Shown here piece after piece: positions 8,045-16,215 of a stretch of DNA of 18,770 nt. The stretch is from Deltaproteobacteria bacterium (GTDB lineage: Bacteria > Desulfobacterota > Desulfobacteria > Desulfobacterales > SURF-7): contig JAFDJC010000015.1 of assembly GCA_019307665.1 (NCBI GenBank), forward strand, positions 1-18,770, in the 5' to 3' direction. The position numbers and the translations under genes are program-made. The notes beneath the pieces were generated by a model that saw nothing but the letters and a program-made list of their open reading frames with translations, was not told the origin of the DNA and did no database searches. Position 1 is the stretch's first letter; every line of letters begins with the position of its first letter.

Positions 8045-8557
8045 ATGCAATCAAGACTTAAAGATATAAGGCTATTGCTGCTTGATGTTGACGGTGTATT
8101 AACCGACGGCAGCATTATTTATGATGATCAAAATATCGAGACAAAAGTATTTAATGTAAAGGACGGATTAGGAATAAGATTGCTTCTTAATGCCGGGATA
8201 CAGGTTGGCGTTATCACCGGCAGAGCTTCCAAGGCCCTTAAAAACCGTTGTGCCAATCTTGGAATTGAAAATCTTTATGACGGAATACACGACAAAGTTT
8301 CGGCACTGGATACTGTTTTAAAAAAAACCGGTGTGAAAATAGGGGAAACCGCTTTTATCGGTGATGATCTACCGGATCTTTCGGTTTTAAAAAAAGTCGG
8401 GGTGTCGATCGCAGTGAGAGACGCAGAAGAAACTGTTAGAAAGCATGCGGACATCGTTACTAATGCAAAAGGGGGCGATGGGGCGGTCAGGGAAATTTGT
8501 GAAGCGATTTTAAAAGCAAAAGGCCTTTGGGAAGACATTATTGATTCATTTTTATAA
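8045..8557 (+). CDS. kdsC: KDO 8-phosphate phosphatase (KdsC)
   Basis: HAD-superfamily phosphatase that hydrolyses KDO 8-phosphate to free KDO, the step after KdsA. At 170 residues it is the cap-less tetrameric type. Motif I is LLDVDGVLTDG with nucleophile D14 and acid/base D16, motif II the VITGR segment, motif III includes K84, and motif IV is FIGDDLPDL with D107-D108. AAAAAGG a few bases before the ATG serves as ribosome binding site. It lies directly between kdsA and lptC, six bases before the latter, as expected for a KDO-to-Lpt gene set. Confidence 0.95.
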   Translation: MQSRLKDIRLLLLDVDGVLTDGSIIYDDQNIETKVFNVKDGLGIRLLLNAGIQVGVITGRASKALKNRCANLGIENLYDGIHDKVSALDTVLKKTGVKIGETAFIGDDLPDLSVLKKVGVSIAVRDAEETVRKHADIVTNAKGGDGAVREICEAILKAKGLWEDIIDSFL

Positions 8558-8563
8558 TCATAT

Positions 8564-9136
8564 ATGAAAAGATTTTCAAGAAAACTGAAGATCGGACTGT
8601 TTTTTGGTACAATTGTCGTTGGCTGCGTTATTTTTTTTGTGTTTATCGGCTTGCGGATGGTTAGAAATAGCCATGAAAAGCTTGTTTCCTCGATCAATTC
8701 CAATACAACCATGTCCATTGATAATGTCCATCAAACCGCAACAAGGGATGGGGTTAAGGAATGGAGCCTTGACGCAAGTTCGGCAGAGCTGATTGAATCA
8801 GGTAAAAAAGCGCTGTTTAAAAACGTATCGGTTATATTTTTTTTAAAAGATGATTCACGGGTGTTGATGACGGCAAAGGAGGGCATTCTCCAGACAGATA
8901 CCAATGATTTAACGATCAATGGAAACGTAGTGATTAATAACAACAAATATAAGATTGAAACCGAAAAGTTGCATTATAAACATAATAGTCGTATGGTCAG
9001 TAGCGATGAATCAGTGAAGATTTCAGGGGAATTGATGACATTTAAGGCAGATGCAATGACATTCGACATGAAAACCAGTAAGATGCTTTTAACGGGAAAT
9101 GTTAAAGGGACGATAAGTGGAAGTCTTTATAAATAA
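8564..9136 (+). CDS. lptC: LPS export protein LptC
   Basis: Inner-membrane anchored periplasmic protein of the lipopolysaccharide bridge, receiving LPS from LptBFG and handing it to LptA. The 190 residues begin with a short basic tail and one membrane segment (about 10-31), followed by a beta-jellyroll with the repeating pattern typical of LptC/OstA folds (for example TAKEGILQTDTNDLTINGNV and MTFDMKTSKMLLTGNV). Sequence conservation in this family is low; the assignment rests on the topology, length and the place between kdsC and lptA. Its last 20 bases contain the start and ribosome binding site of lptA. Confidence 0.9.
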   Translation: MKRFSRKLKIGLFFGTIVVGCVIFFVFIGLRMVRNSHEKLVSSINSNTTMSIDNVHQTATRDGVKEWSLDASSAELIESGKKALFKNVSVIFFLKDDSRVLMTAKEGILQTDTNDLTINGNVVINNNKYKIETEKLHYKHNSRMVSSDESVKISGELMTFKADAMTFDMKTSKMLLTGNVKGTISGSLYK

Positions 9137-9716
9137 TTATTCGAAACAGATTCAATATTTTCTATCAATTACAGCTTTTGCGGCTGTTTTGTTGATTCCC
9201 TTATGTATTTATCCGCAAGCAGGTGATAAATCTGATAACAAACTAGGTGATAAAGAAAAAGCAGATAAAAAAAATCCGATTCATATTGTTTCCGACCGAA
9301 TGGTTGCCGATACAATTGAAAGGGTTGTGGACTTTAGTGGAAATGTTCGTATGACCAGCAGCGATTCAGTTATCACTTCCGATCAGCTCAAAATTTATTA
9401 CAAAGAAGGAAGTTTCACAGGAAATTCTGCAGGCTCAAGTGAAGAGGCTATCAATAAAATTGTCGCCATTGGAAAGGTGGTGATTAATTTTGATAATAGG
9501 GTTGCAGTTGCTGAACATGCAGTATATACTACTGATAATGGAATTCTTATTCTTACCGGTAAAAAAGCAAAGATTACCAGCGACAAAGATTCGATTTCAG
9601 GTGAAAAAATTACACTTCACAGGCATGACGGACGTATTTTTGTAGAAAGTAGTAGCGAAGAACGTGTTAGAGTTGTGCTGGAGAATAAAGAGAAAGATTC
9701 TGTTTCAACTGATTAA
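9117..9716 (+). CDS. lptA: LPS transport periplasmic protein LptA
   Basis: Periplasmic OstA-like protein that forms the beta-jellyroll filament carrying LPS from LptC to the outer-membrane LptD. A hydrophobic signal segment (about 12-33) precedes a Lys/Asp-rich linker and the OstA domain, which starts at PIHIVSDRMVADTIERVVDF and continues with paired strand repeats. The GTG start at 9117 lies inside lptC and is chosen because AAAGGGA sits six bases before it and no better start precedes the signal peptide. Its stop TAA shares one base with the lptB ATG, so lptC, lptA and lptB are likely translationally coupled. Total 199 residues, normal for the family. Confidence 0.9.
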   Translation: MEVFINNYSKQIQYFLSITAFAAVLLIPLCIYPQAGDKSDNKLGDKEKADKKNPIHIVSDRMVADTIERVVDFSGNVRMTSSDSVITSDQLKIYYKEGSFTGNSAGSSEEAINKIVAIGKVVINFDNRVAVAEHAVYTTDNGILILTGKKAKITSDKDSISGEKITLHRHDGRIFVESSSEERVRVVLENKEKDSVSTD

Positions 9717-10438
9717 TGGCTACCCTTTTTCTTGAAAATCTTATTAAAAAATATCACGGCAGAAAAGTCGTCGACCAGGTTGAATTGAAGGTTGAAACAG
9801 GTTGCGTTGTCGGTCTTTTAGGCCCGAATGGTGCCGGTAAAACAACCACTTTCTTTATGGCTGTGGGGATGATAAAAGTCGATGGCGGTCGGGTGCTTCT
9901 GGATGATGAGGACATTACCGAGTTGCCGATGCATCTGAGGTCGAGAAAAGGCATAGGGTATCTACCACAGGAGGTATCCATATTTAAGAAACTGTCGGTC
10001 AGCGATAATATAATGGTTGTTCTTGAGATTCTTAATGTACCGGGAACGGAGAGAAGAAAACGGGCTGAAACCCTTTTGGATGAACTTGGCATCAGGCATC
10101 TTTCAGGCCAGAAAGCCGGTGTATTATCCGGAGGTGAAAGGAGGCGGCTTGAAATAACACGCGTTCTTGCCACCAAACCGTCATTTATTCTTCTGGACGA
10201 ACCTTTTGCCGGTATTGACCCTCTGGCTATTATTGATATACAAAAAATTATAAAACATTTGACGGGTCGTGGTATAGGTGTTTTAATTTCAGATCATAAT
10301 GTTAGGGAGACACTTGGTGTATGTGACCTTGCTTATATCCTAAACAATGGAAAGGTGATTGCGTCAGGTACAGCAGAAGATATTGCATCAAGTAAAACCG
10401 CAAGACAAATTTATTTAGGGGAGGAATTTACTTTATAA
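9716..10438 (+). CDS. lptB: LPS export ABC transporter ATPase LptB
   Basis: Cytoplasmic ATPase subunit that powers LPS extraction from the inner membrane with LptF and LptG. All ABC motifs are present in 240 residues: Walker A GPNGAGKTT (36-44), Q-loop Q85 in YLPQE, signature LSGGE (137-141), Walker B FILLDEPFAGIDP with E162, and switch histidine H194 in ISDHNVRE. The YLPQEVSIF and EPFAGIDPLA segments are characteristic of LptB. LptF and LptG are not in the window. The start overlaps the lptA stop by one base and no independent ribosome binding site is visible. rpoN follows after a single base, the usual arrangement in Proteobacteria. Confidence 0.97.
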   Translation: MATLFLENLIKKYHGRKVVDQVELKVETGCVVGLLGPNGAGKTTTFFMAVGMIKVDGGRVLLDDEDITELPMHLRSRKGIGYLPQEVSIFKKLSVSDNIMVVLEILNVPGTERRKRAETLLDELGIRHLSGQKAGVLSGGERRRLEITRVLATKPSFILLDEPFAGIDPLAIIDIQKIIKHLTGRGIGVLISDHNVRETLGVCDLAYILNNGKVIASGTAEDIASSKTARQIYLGEEFTL

Positions 10439-10439
10439 C

Positions 10440-11873
10440 ATGGTGCTTGAATTACGACAGCAACTCAAATTAACTCAGCAGCTTATTATGACGCCGCAGC
10501 TGCAGATGGCAATTAAATTGCTGCAGTTGTCAAAACTTGAACTCGTGGATGTGATTCAGCAGGAGATGGAGAAGAATCCGGCATTGGAAGAGGTACAGGA
10601 TTTTGAACCGGATGAAATTCTTGAGAAAAAGCAGGACTCGGCCACTAATAGCGAATCCGAGGTTCAGGACGTAAAAATCGAGGAAAAGATTAAAGAGGAT
10701 ATTGACTGGAGCAATTATATTGATGAATACAATTCGCCGGGGCGAACTTTCTATGAGACGGAAAGGAGAGAAGCGCCTGCTTACGAAACGTTTATTGCAG
10801 AAAAGAAATCCTTAAAAGATCACCTGCTCTGGCAGTTTTTAATGACACTGCCCAATGAAGAGGACGAACTGATAGCAAGCCAAATAATTGGTAATATAGA
10901 CAAGGATGGTTATCTGGGAGTCAGCCTAGAAGAGATAGTGCAGCAAACCGACAGCGCTCCTGAAAAAGTAGAAGAAGTAATAACTCTTATACAAACATTT
11001 GATCCTCCCGGTGTGTGCGCAAGGGATCTAAGTGAAAGCCTCATTATTCAGGCAAGCCAGCTTGGCATCACAGATTCGAATGTAATCAACATCATTAAGC
11101 ACCATATTAAAAATCTTGAAAATAAAAATTACAAGGCCATTGCAAAGGACCTGAAAATCAATATCAACAAGGTGGTTGCCGCCGTTAATATTATAACGAT
11201 GCTTGATCCCAAGCCGGGCAGACAATATTCAGACGAAGAACCACAGTATATTACACCTGACATATATGTTCATGAATACGAAGATGAATTTGTTATCCTT
11301 TTAAATGATGATGGCATGCCTAAGCTTCGAATTAATCCTTATTATAAAAAAGCGATTAGAAACAATGAAAAAATTAAAGGCGAAACCCGTGAGTATCTGC
11401 AAGATAAAATGAGATCTGCTGCATGGCTTATTAGAAGTATTCATCAGCGCCAGAAAACTATTTACATGGTAATGGAAAGTATTTTGAAATTCCAACATGA
11501 TTTTTTTGAAAAGGGAATCGCTTATTTAAAACCAATGGTTCTTAGGGATGTTGCTGAAGATATTGAGATGCATGAATCAACGGTTAGCCGTGTTACTACT
11601 AATAAATACGCCTACACACCCCAAGGTATTTTTGAGTTAAAGTATTTCTTTAACAGTTCCATTAAAAGGGTTCATGGAGATGCCATTGCATCCACTAGTG
11701 TACAGGATAAAATCAAAAAAATAATTGATAGCGAAAATACAAAAAAACCGTATAGCGATGAAAAAATCGCTCAGCTTTTAAAGGAGGTAAATATTAGTAT
11801 AGCAAGAAGAACTGTTGCAAAATATCGTGAAATGTTAGGAGTGTTGTCATCTAATAAACGAAAACAATTTTAG
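10440..11873 (+). CDS. rpoN: RNA polymerase sigma-54 factor
   Basis: Alternative sigma factor that recognises -24/-12 promoters and needs an AAA+ activator to open DNA. In 477 residues, region I (about 1-50) is Gln/Leu-rich (LRQQLKLTQQLIMTPQLQM), an acidic region II follows, then the core-binding part, a helix-turn-helix with HESTVSRVT, and the RpoN box ARRTVAKYRE at 455-464. All parts are intact. GGGGAGGA lies about 15 bases before the ATG, inside lptB, which is long for a ribosome binding site; a GTG one codon later is an alternative. The activator encoded at 126-1526 would work with this protein. No sigma-54 promoter consensus was found upstream of any operon here. Confidence 0.98.
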   Translation: MVLELRQQLKLTQQLIMTPQLQMAIKLLQLSKLELVDVIQQEMEKNPALEEVQDFEPDEILEKKQDSATNSESEVQDVKIEEKIKEDIDWSNYIDEYNSPGRTFYETERREAPAYETFIAEKKSLKDHLLWQFLMTLPNEEDELIASQIIGNIDKDGYLGVSLEEIVQQTDSAPEKVEEVITLIQTFDPPGVCARDLSESLIIQASQLGITDSNVINIIKHHIKNLENKNYKAIAKDLKININKVVAAVNIITMLDPKPGRQYSDEEPQYITPDIYVHEYEDEFVILLNDDGMPKLRINPYYKKAIRNNEKIKGETREYLQDKMRSAAWLIRSIHQRQKTIYMVMESILKFQHDFFEKGIAYLKPMVLRDVAEDIEMHESTVSRVTTNKYAYTPQGIFELKYFFNSSIKRVHGDAIASTSVQDKIKKIIDSENTKKPYSDEKIAQLLKEVNISIARRTVAKYREMLGVLSSNKRKQF

Positions 11874-11888
11874 GGAGGTCAAAAAACT

Positions 11889-12428
11889 ATGCAGACATCT
11901 GTAACCTTTAAGAACATAGACTCCTCCGAAAACTTGAAAACATTTGTTAGTGAAAAACTTAACCGGCTGGACAAGTTTCTCGACAATCCCGCCGAAGCCA
12001 ATGTTGTGCTTTCGGTAGAGAAGTTTCGACATACTGCCGAGATAAATCTGAATGGAGACAGACTGACCATTAACGGTAAGGAAGAAACCGGAGATATGTA
12101 TTCGGCTATTGACATGGTGCTGGACAAGCTTGAAAAACAGCTTAAGAAAAATAAACAAAAAACAAGAAAAAGGAGAACCTCTGCCAAGGCAAAGGGCAAA
12201 AATAAAGGACTTGCATTTGACAGCATGGTATATCCCGAGGAGCAGGAAAGACAGGTGCGGATACACAATATCGAATATAAACCCATGGATGTTGAAGAGG
12301 CTGTCATGCAGATGGATCTGATCGACAACCATTTTTTTGTGTTTACTAATTCACAAACTGAAAGAGTGAATGTGCTATATCGTCGTAAAGACGGCGATTT
12401 TGGATTGATTCAGCCGACAAGAAGCTGA
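11889..12428 (+). CDS. hpf: Ribosome hibernation promoting factor, long form
   Basis: Stress protein that binds the 30S decoding region and, in its long form, pairs ribosomes into inactive 100S dimers through the C-terminal domain. The 179 residues comprise an N-terminal S30AE domain (about 1-100), a very basic linker (about 105-127, KKNKQKTRKRR), and a C-terminal domain (about 127-179) with KPMDVEEAVMQMDLIDNHFF and the ending VNVLYRRKDGDFGLIQP typical of long HPF. A strong ribosome binding site, AGGGAGGT, precedes the ATG. It sits between rpoN and ptsN, the classical order of the rpoN operon. Confidence 0.95.
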   Translation: MQTSVTFKNIDSSENLKTFVSEKLNRLDKFLDNPAEANVVLSVEKFRHTAEINLNGDRLTINGKEETGDMYSAIDMVLDKLEKQLKKNKQKTRKRRTSAKAKGKNKGLAFDSMVYPEEQERQVRIHNIEYKPMDVEEAVMQMDLIDNHFFVFTNSQTERVNVLYRRKDGDFGLIQPTRS

Positions 12429-12453
12429 TTCAATAATATTTTGGTGGAGTTAA

Positions 12454-12912
12454 ATGAAAATTCTAGATGTATTACATGAAGAAACAATTCTGGTTGATCT
12501 TCAGTCAAAAGACAAGAAAGGGATACTTGAAGAGCTTGTGGAGCCGGTTTCCGGGATTACAGGAATAAGCCATGAAGAACTTGTGAAGGTACTGATAGAG
12601 AGAGAGAGATTGGGAAGTACCGGTATAGATGGTGGGATCGGTATACCCCATGGAAAAATCAAGAATCTTGAATCACTTATCATGGGTTTTGGTCTTAGCC
12701 GGAGAGGTGTCGATTTTGACTCGATAGACAGACAACCGACATATATCTTTTTCCTTCTTTTTACTCCTGAAAATTCTACAGGGCTTCATCTGAAACTACT
12801 TGCACGTATTTCCAGATTGTTAAAAAAAGATGAGTTCAGGAAAAAGCTATTCAACGTAAGCAGTACGGAGGAGGTTATTACCGTCATAAAAGAAGAAGAT
12901 GAAGAATTTTAG
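12454..12912 (+). CDS. ptsN: PTS EIIA-Ntr regulatory protein
   Basis: Phosphocarrier of the nitrogen-related phosphotransferase system; it regulates partners by its phosphorylation state and is not tied to a sugar permease. The 152-residue EIIA-fructose/Ntr fold carries phospho-accepting H66 in GGIGIPHGKI, followed by the conserved LLFTPENSTGLHLKLLARIS stretch. TGGAG seven bases before the ATG is the ribosome binding site. Upstream kinase EI-Ntr (ptsP) and an HPr-like carrier are not in the window, so the phosphate source must be encoded elsewhere. Confidence 0.95.
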   Translation: MKILDVLHEETILVDLQSKDKKGILEELVEPVSGITGISHEELVKVLIERERLGSTGIDGGIGIPHGKIKNLESLIMGFGLSRRGVDFDSIDRQPTYIFFLLFTPENSTGLHLKLLARISRLLKKDEFRKKLFNVSSTEEVITVIKEEDEEF

Positions 12913-12929
12913 GTAGTTTTTGACTTATT

Positions 12930-13793
12930 GTGGACAATATAAAAATTACTATTGTTAGCGGACTTTCCGGCTCTGGGAAAAGCACGGCTATTGCCATGTT
13001 TGAAGACGCAGGCTTTTATTGTGTCGATAATATGCCGGTAGCTTTATTGCCAAAGTTTATGGAACTGCCATTCGACATCTCAAAGGGGTTTGCAGGTTTT
13101 GCCTTTGGCATGGACCTGCGAGAGAAAGATTTTAGCTTAAAATATCCTTCAGTTTTTGATAGCCTGAAAGACAAAGGATATTATCTGGATATCCTGTTTT
13201 TTGAAGCAGATGAAGAAATATTGATACGGCGTTTCAGCCAGACCCGGCGACACCATCCCCTGTCGGATGGCAAAGGGATACTTGAGGGTATAAGGTCGGA
13301 AAAGATCCAATTGGAAAGCTTAAGGCAGATTTCAAATAAAATTATTGATACTTCAAAGACAAATGTTCATGAACTGAAATCAATGCTTGCCGGCTATATT
13401 CAGGAGGCTGGGAATCGTGAAAGCATGCACATCAATATTATTTCGTTTGGCTTCAAAAATGGTTTGCCGCGTGATGCAGACCTGGTCGCAGATGTACGGC
13501 TATTAGAAAATCCATATTTTGTTCCGGAACTAACGCTTCTTGACGGTGAAACAGATAAAGTAAGAAATTATGTGCTCAGCAACGAGGTGTCACAGGTATT
13601 TATTAAAAAATATATTGATTTACTTGACTATTTGGTCCCGTTATATAAAAAAGAGGGAAAATCCCATCTGACCATTGCATTTGGATGTACCGGGGGTCGT
13701 CATAGAAGTGTTGTGGTCGCCCGTACTGTGTTTGAACATATCGCAAAACAATATAAGCAGGTTGAGATTATTCACAGAGATAAAGACGAATAG
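12930..13793 (+). CDS. rapZ: RapZ/YvcJ-family nucleotide-binding protein
   Basis: P-loop protein of the RapZ family (E. coli RapZ guides decay of the small RNA GlmZ and so controls glucosamine-6-phosphate synthase; Bacillus YvcJ binds nucleotides). The 287 residues contain Walker A GLSGSGKST (11-19), the family motif CVDNMPVALLP, the QTRRHHPLS segment, and the C-terminal phosphosugar-binding motif GCTGGRHRS (252-260). The start is a GTG at 12930: an in-frame TGA lies three codons upstream and the product then begins at the usual place. The ribosome binding site (TAGGTAG) is distant. Membership is certain; whether RNA control operates in this organism is not known, since no GlmZ or GlmY can be seen here. 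Confidence 0.93.
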   Translation: MDNIKITIVSGLSGSGKSTAIAMFEDAGFYCVDNMPVALLPKFMELPFDISKGFAGFAFGMDLREKDFSLKYPSVFDSLKDKGYYLDILFFEADEEILIRRFSQTRRHHPLSDGKGILEGIRSEKIQLESLRQISNKIIDTSKTNVHELKSMLAGYIQEAGNRESMHINIISFGFKNGLPRDADLVADVRLLENPYFVPELTLLDGETDKVRNYVLSNEVSQVFIKKYIDLLDYLVPLYKKEGKSHLTIAFGCTGGRHRSVVVARTVFEHIAKQYKQVEIIHRDKDE

Positions 13794-13817
13794 AAACAAT
13801 ACTGCTAAAGAGGTTTT

Positions 13818-14231
13818 ATGACAGGAATAGTAATCGTAACACATAGCCGTCTTGGTGATGCTTTAATTGAAGCAGCTGAATTTATACTGGATTCAAAGCT
13901 TGAGGCCGTCACATCTGTTTCAGTAAACCTTAACGAAAATGCTGAAAAACTTCATAAGAATATTCTCGGCGGCATTGAAAAAGTGAATCAGAATAGAGGC
14001 GTGCTCATTCTGACAGACATGTTTGGAGGAACTCCATCCAATCTAAGTTATTCTTTTCTTGAGGAAGGAAGAATTGAGGTTTTGACGGGAATTAACCTTC
14101 CGATATTAATCAAAGCCCTTAACATCAGAGATAAAAAGAGCCTTGCTGATACAGCAAAGGAGCTTGAAGACTACGGCAAAAAGAGTATTTCCCTTGCCAG
14201 CGGTATACTAAAAGGAAACAAAAGGAGTTGA
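13818..14231 (+). CDS. PTS EIIA, mannose family (stand-alone)
   Basis: A 137-residue single-domain EIIA of the mannose family, phosphorylated on H9 in IVIVTHSRLG; the ILTDMFGGTPSNLS motif that shapes the site is intact. There is no fused EIIB domain and no EIIB, EIIC or EIID gene next to it, so a sugar-uptake role is not supported by the context; a regulatory role alongside EIIA-Ntr is more likely. AAAGAGG lies just before the ATG. It starts 24 bases after rapZ and ends the tight part of the operon; gap follows after 50 bases. Confidence 0.92.
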   Translation: MTGIVIVTHSRLGDALIEAAEFILDSKLEAVTSVSVNLNENAEKLHKNILGGIEKVNQNRGVLILTDMFGGTPSNLSYSFLEEGRIEVLTGINLPILIKALNIRDKKSLADTAKELEDYGKKSISLASGILKGNKRS

Positions 14232-14281
14232 AACATTTAATAAAATTAATCAGACACATATTTTAAAAATGGGGGGCTAAA

Positions 14282-15286
14282 ATGACTATAAAAATTGGTA
14301 TCAACGGTTTCGGTAGAATTGGAAGGCTTGTTTTTAGAGTTGCGCTTGATAATCCTGAGGTTGAAGTTGTAGCGATAAATGATCTTTCCGATCCGGCAAC
14401 AATTGCTTATTTGTTGAAATATGATTCTGTGCATGGCGTTCTTGACAAGAAAATTACTTCAGGAGATGACTACATTGAAGTAGATGGACAAAAAATTGTC
14501 GTTACAACCATTAAAGATCCTGCAAGCCTTCGCTGGGGCGAGTTTGGGGTTGATATTGCAGCCGAATGCACTGGTCTTTTCAGAGATAAGGAATCCGCAT
14601 CAAAACATCTGGAGGCCGGCGCGCGCAAGGTGATCATTTCGGCTCCTGCCTCTGATCCTGATATTACTGTCGTTATGGGAGTCAACTCAAATCAGTATGA
14701 TCCCGGAAAACATAACATTATTTCAAACGCTTCATGCACCACTAACTGCCTGGCCCCTGTTGCGAAAGTACTCCTGGAAAACTTTGGAGTGAAACATGGA
14801 CTGATGACAACGATCCATTCCTATACCGGAGATCAGCGATTACTCGATTTCCCGCATAAAGACCTTCGGAGGGCAAGAGCAGCTGCTTTGTCAATGATTC
14901 CTACAACCACAGGCGCTGCAAAAGCAGTTTCACTTGTTTTACCTGAACTGTCAGGAAAACTTAACGGTCTTGCAATTCGAGTTCCAACACCCAATGTGTC
15001 GATAGTCGATTTAGTTGTTAAAATTGAAAAATCAGGGGCAACTGTTTCCGATATAAATAAAGCTCTTAAAGAAGCTTCAGAAAGTTCACTTTCAGGCATA
15101 CTCGGTTATAGTGATCTTCCGCTTGTTTCAACAGACTTTAACGGATCTTCCCTGTCGTCAATCGTTGACGCCCAGACAACTTATGTGATGGATGATATGG
15201 TTAAGGTGTTGTCCTGGTATGATAACGAGGCAGGATATTCTACACGAATGGTTGATCTGGCGGCAATGATCGGGGCCCAACTGTAA
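14282..15286 (+). CDS. gap: Glyceraldehyde-3-phosphate dehydrogenase
   Basis: Glycolytic and gluconeogenic enzyme converting glyceraldehyde 3-phosphate, phosphate and NAD to 1,3-bisphosphoglycerate. The 334 residues begin with the Rossmann motif INGFGRIGR; D34 in AINDLSD favours NAD over NADP. The catalytic cysteine is C152 in SNASCTTNCLAP, and the DFPHKDLRRARAAA and SWYDNEAGYS motifs are present. The phosphate-site stretch reads HSYTGDQ where HAYTNDQ is common; this is a mild variant. GGGGGGCTAAA before the ATG is a strong ribosome binding site, suggesting high expression. No clear promoter was found in the 50-base spacer, so it may be read from the upstream operon. Confidence 0.98.
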   Translation: MTIKIGINGFGRIGRLVFRVALDNPEVEVVAINDLSDPATIAYLLKYDSVHGVLDKKITSGDDYIEVDGQKIVVTTIKDPASLRWGEFGVDIAAECTGLFRDKESASKHLEAGARKVIISAPASDPDITVVMGVNSNQYDPGKHNIISNASCTTNCLAPVAKVLLENFGVKHGLMTTIHSYTGDQRLLDFPHKDLRRARAAALSMIPTTTGAAKAVSLVLPELSGKLNGLAIRVPTPNVSIVDLVVKIEKSGATVSDINKALKEASESSLSGILGYSDLPLVSTDFNGSSLSSIVDAQTTYVMDDMVKVLSWYDNEAGYSTRMVDLAAMIGAQL

Positions 15287-15291
15287 CCGGA

Positions 15292-15334
15292 AGGTATTAG
15301 GTTTTAGGCATTAGGTGTTGGAAGTTTAGGTATT
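15292..15334 (+). repeat. Degenerate heptanucleotide repeat AGGYNTT
   Basis: Between gap and tpiA four heptads run without a break from 15292 to 15319: AGGTATT, AGGTTTT, AGGCATT, AGGTGTT. After an eight-base interruption a fifth, AGGTATT, ends at 15334. The spacing is exactly seven bases and the first three and last two positions are constant. A related pair sits at 1532-1545 on the minus strand. Confidence 0.7.
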
Positions 15335-15375
15335 ACAAAGTGAAATATTAGTCTCAAAATATTGGAGATATTCAA

Positions 15376-16131
15376 ATGGAAAACAGAAAACCTTTTATCG
15401 CCGGTAACTGGAAAATGTTTAAGACATGTCCTGAAGCAGTTGAGGCGGCAGAGAATCTCAGCAGGATTGTTGAGGGTGTGTCAGATGTCGATATAATGAT
15501 TGCTCCACCATTTACAGCCTTGTCACCTGTTTCGGAGGCAATTCAAGGAGGAGTTGTTAAGCTGGGTGCCCAGAACATTTTTTGGGAAGATGAGGGCGCT
15601 TATACCGGTGAAATTTCAGCTAAAATGCTTTTGTCTACCGGATGTTCCCATGTCATTATAGGGCATTCTGAACGCAGACAGTACTTTGGCGAAACTGATG
15701 AAACCGTTAATAAAAAAATCAGAGCTGCTATAAAAAGTGAACTTATACCCGTAATGTGCGTTGGGGAGACGGAAAATGAAAGAGATGAAGATAAAACATT
15801 TTCTGTACTTGACAAACAGGTAAAAAAGGGGTTAGAAGATTTCCTTTTAGATGATTTGAAGTCTCTGATAATTGCGTATGAGCCGGTGTGGGCAATCGGA
15901 ACGGGAAAAACAGCGACAACGGATCAGGCTCAGGAGGTTCACAGCTATATACGATCTGTGGTCAGGGATAGCTTTGGATCGACTCTTGCCGAAGGAATTA
16001 GAATTCTTTATGGGGGGAGTGTAAAGCCTGGTAATATCGAGGAGTTAATGGCAATGCCGGATATTGATGGTGCGCTTGTGGGTGGAGCGAGTCTTGATCC
16101 TGAAACATTCGGCAAAATTGCGATGTATTAA
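15376..16131 (+). CDS. tpiA: Triosephosphate isomerase
   Basis: Interconverts dihydroxyacetone phosphate and glyceraldehyde 3-phosphate, the substrate of the preceding gap product. The 251-residue TIM barrel has K13 in AGNWKMFK, catalytic H97 in IIGHSERRQYFGE, catalytic E169 in AYEPVWAIGTGKTAT, and the phosphate-binding YGGSVKPGN and ALVGGASL segments. The ATG at 15376 follows a TTGGAGAT ribosome binding site. It lies 89 bases after gap, with the heptad repeat between, and 84 bases before secG. Confidence 0.98.
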   Translation: MENRKPFIAGNWKMFKTCPEAVEAAENLSRIVEGVSDVDIMIAPPFTALSPVSEAIQGGVVKLGAQNIFWEDEGAYTGEISAKMLLSTGCSHVIIGHSERRQYFGETDETVNKKIRAAIKSELIPVMCVGETENERDEDKTFSVLDKQVKKGLEDFLLDDLKSLIIAYEPVWAIGTGKTATTDQAQEVHSYIRSVVRDSFGSTLAEGIRILYGGSVKPGNIEELMAMPDIDGALVGGASLDPETFGKIAMY

Positions 16132-16156
16132 TAAAATTCATCCGGAAACTTATTTT

Positions 16157-16176
16157 GGTCATTTTCGGTCGTTTTC
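16157..16176 (+). repeat. Tandem decamer before secG
   Basis: GGTCATTTTC (16157-16166) is followed directly by GGTCGTTTTC (16167-16176), two decamers differing at one base, in the tpiA-secG spacer. It may be a chance duplication or a small protein-binding site. Confidence 0.45.
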
Positions 16177-16215
16177 AGATGGATAAACAATGGAAATATA
16201 CGGAAAAAATAATTT

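Noticed and set aside
8275..8718. A 147-codon minus-strand frame over the kdsC-lptC junction
   Set aside because: Antisense to two well-supported genes; no domain features.
11847..12332. Two overlapping minus-strand frames of 161 and 149 codons across hpf
   Set aside because: Both are antisense to the conserved hpf gene; their low-complexity Ser/Phe/Leu composition mirrors the Lys/Glu codons of hpf.
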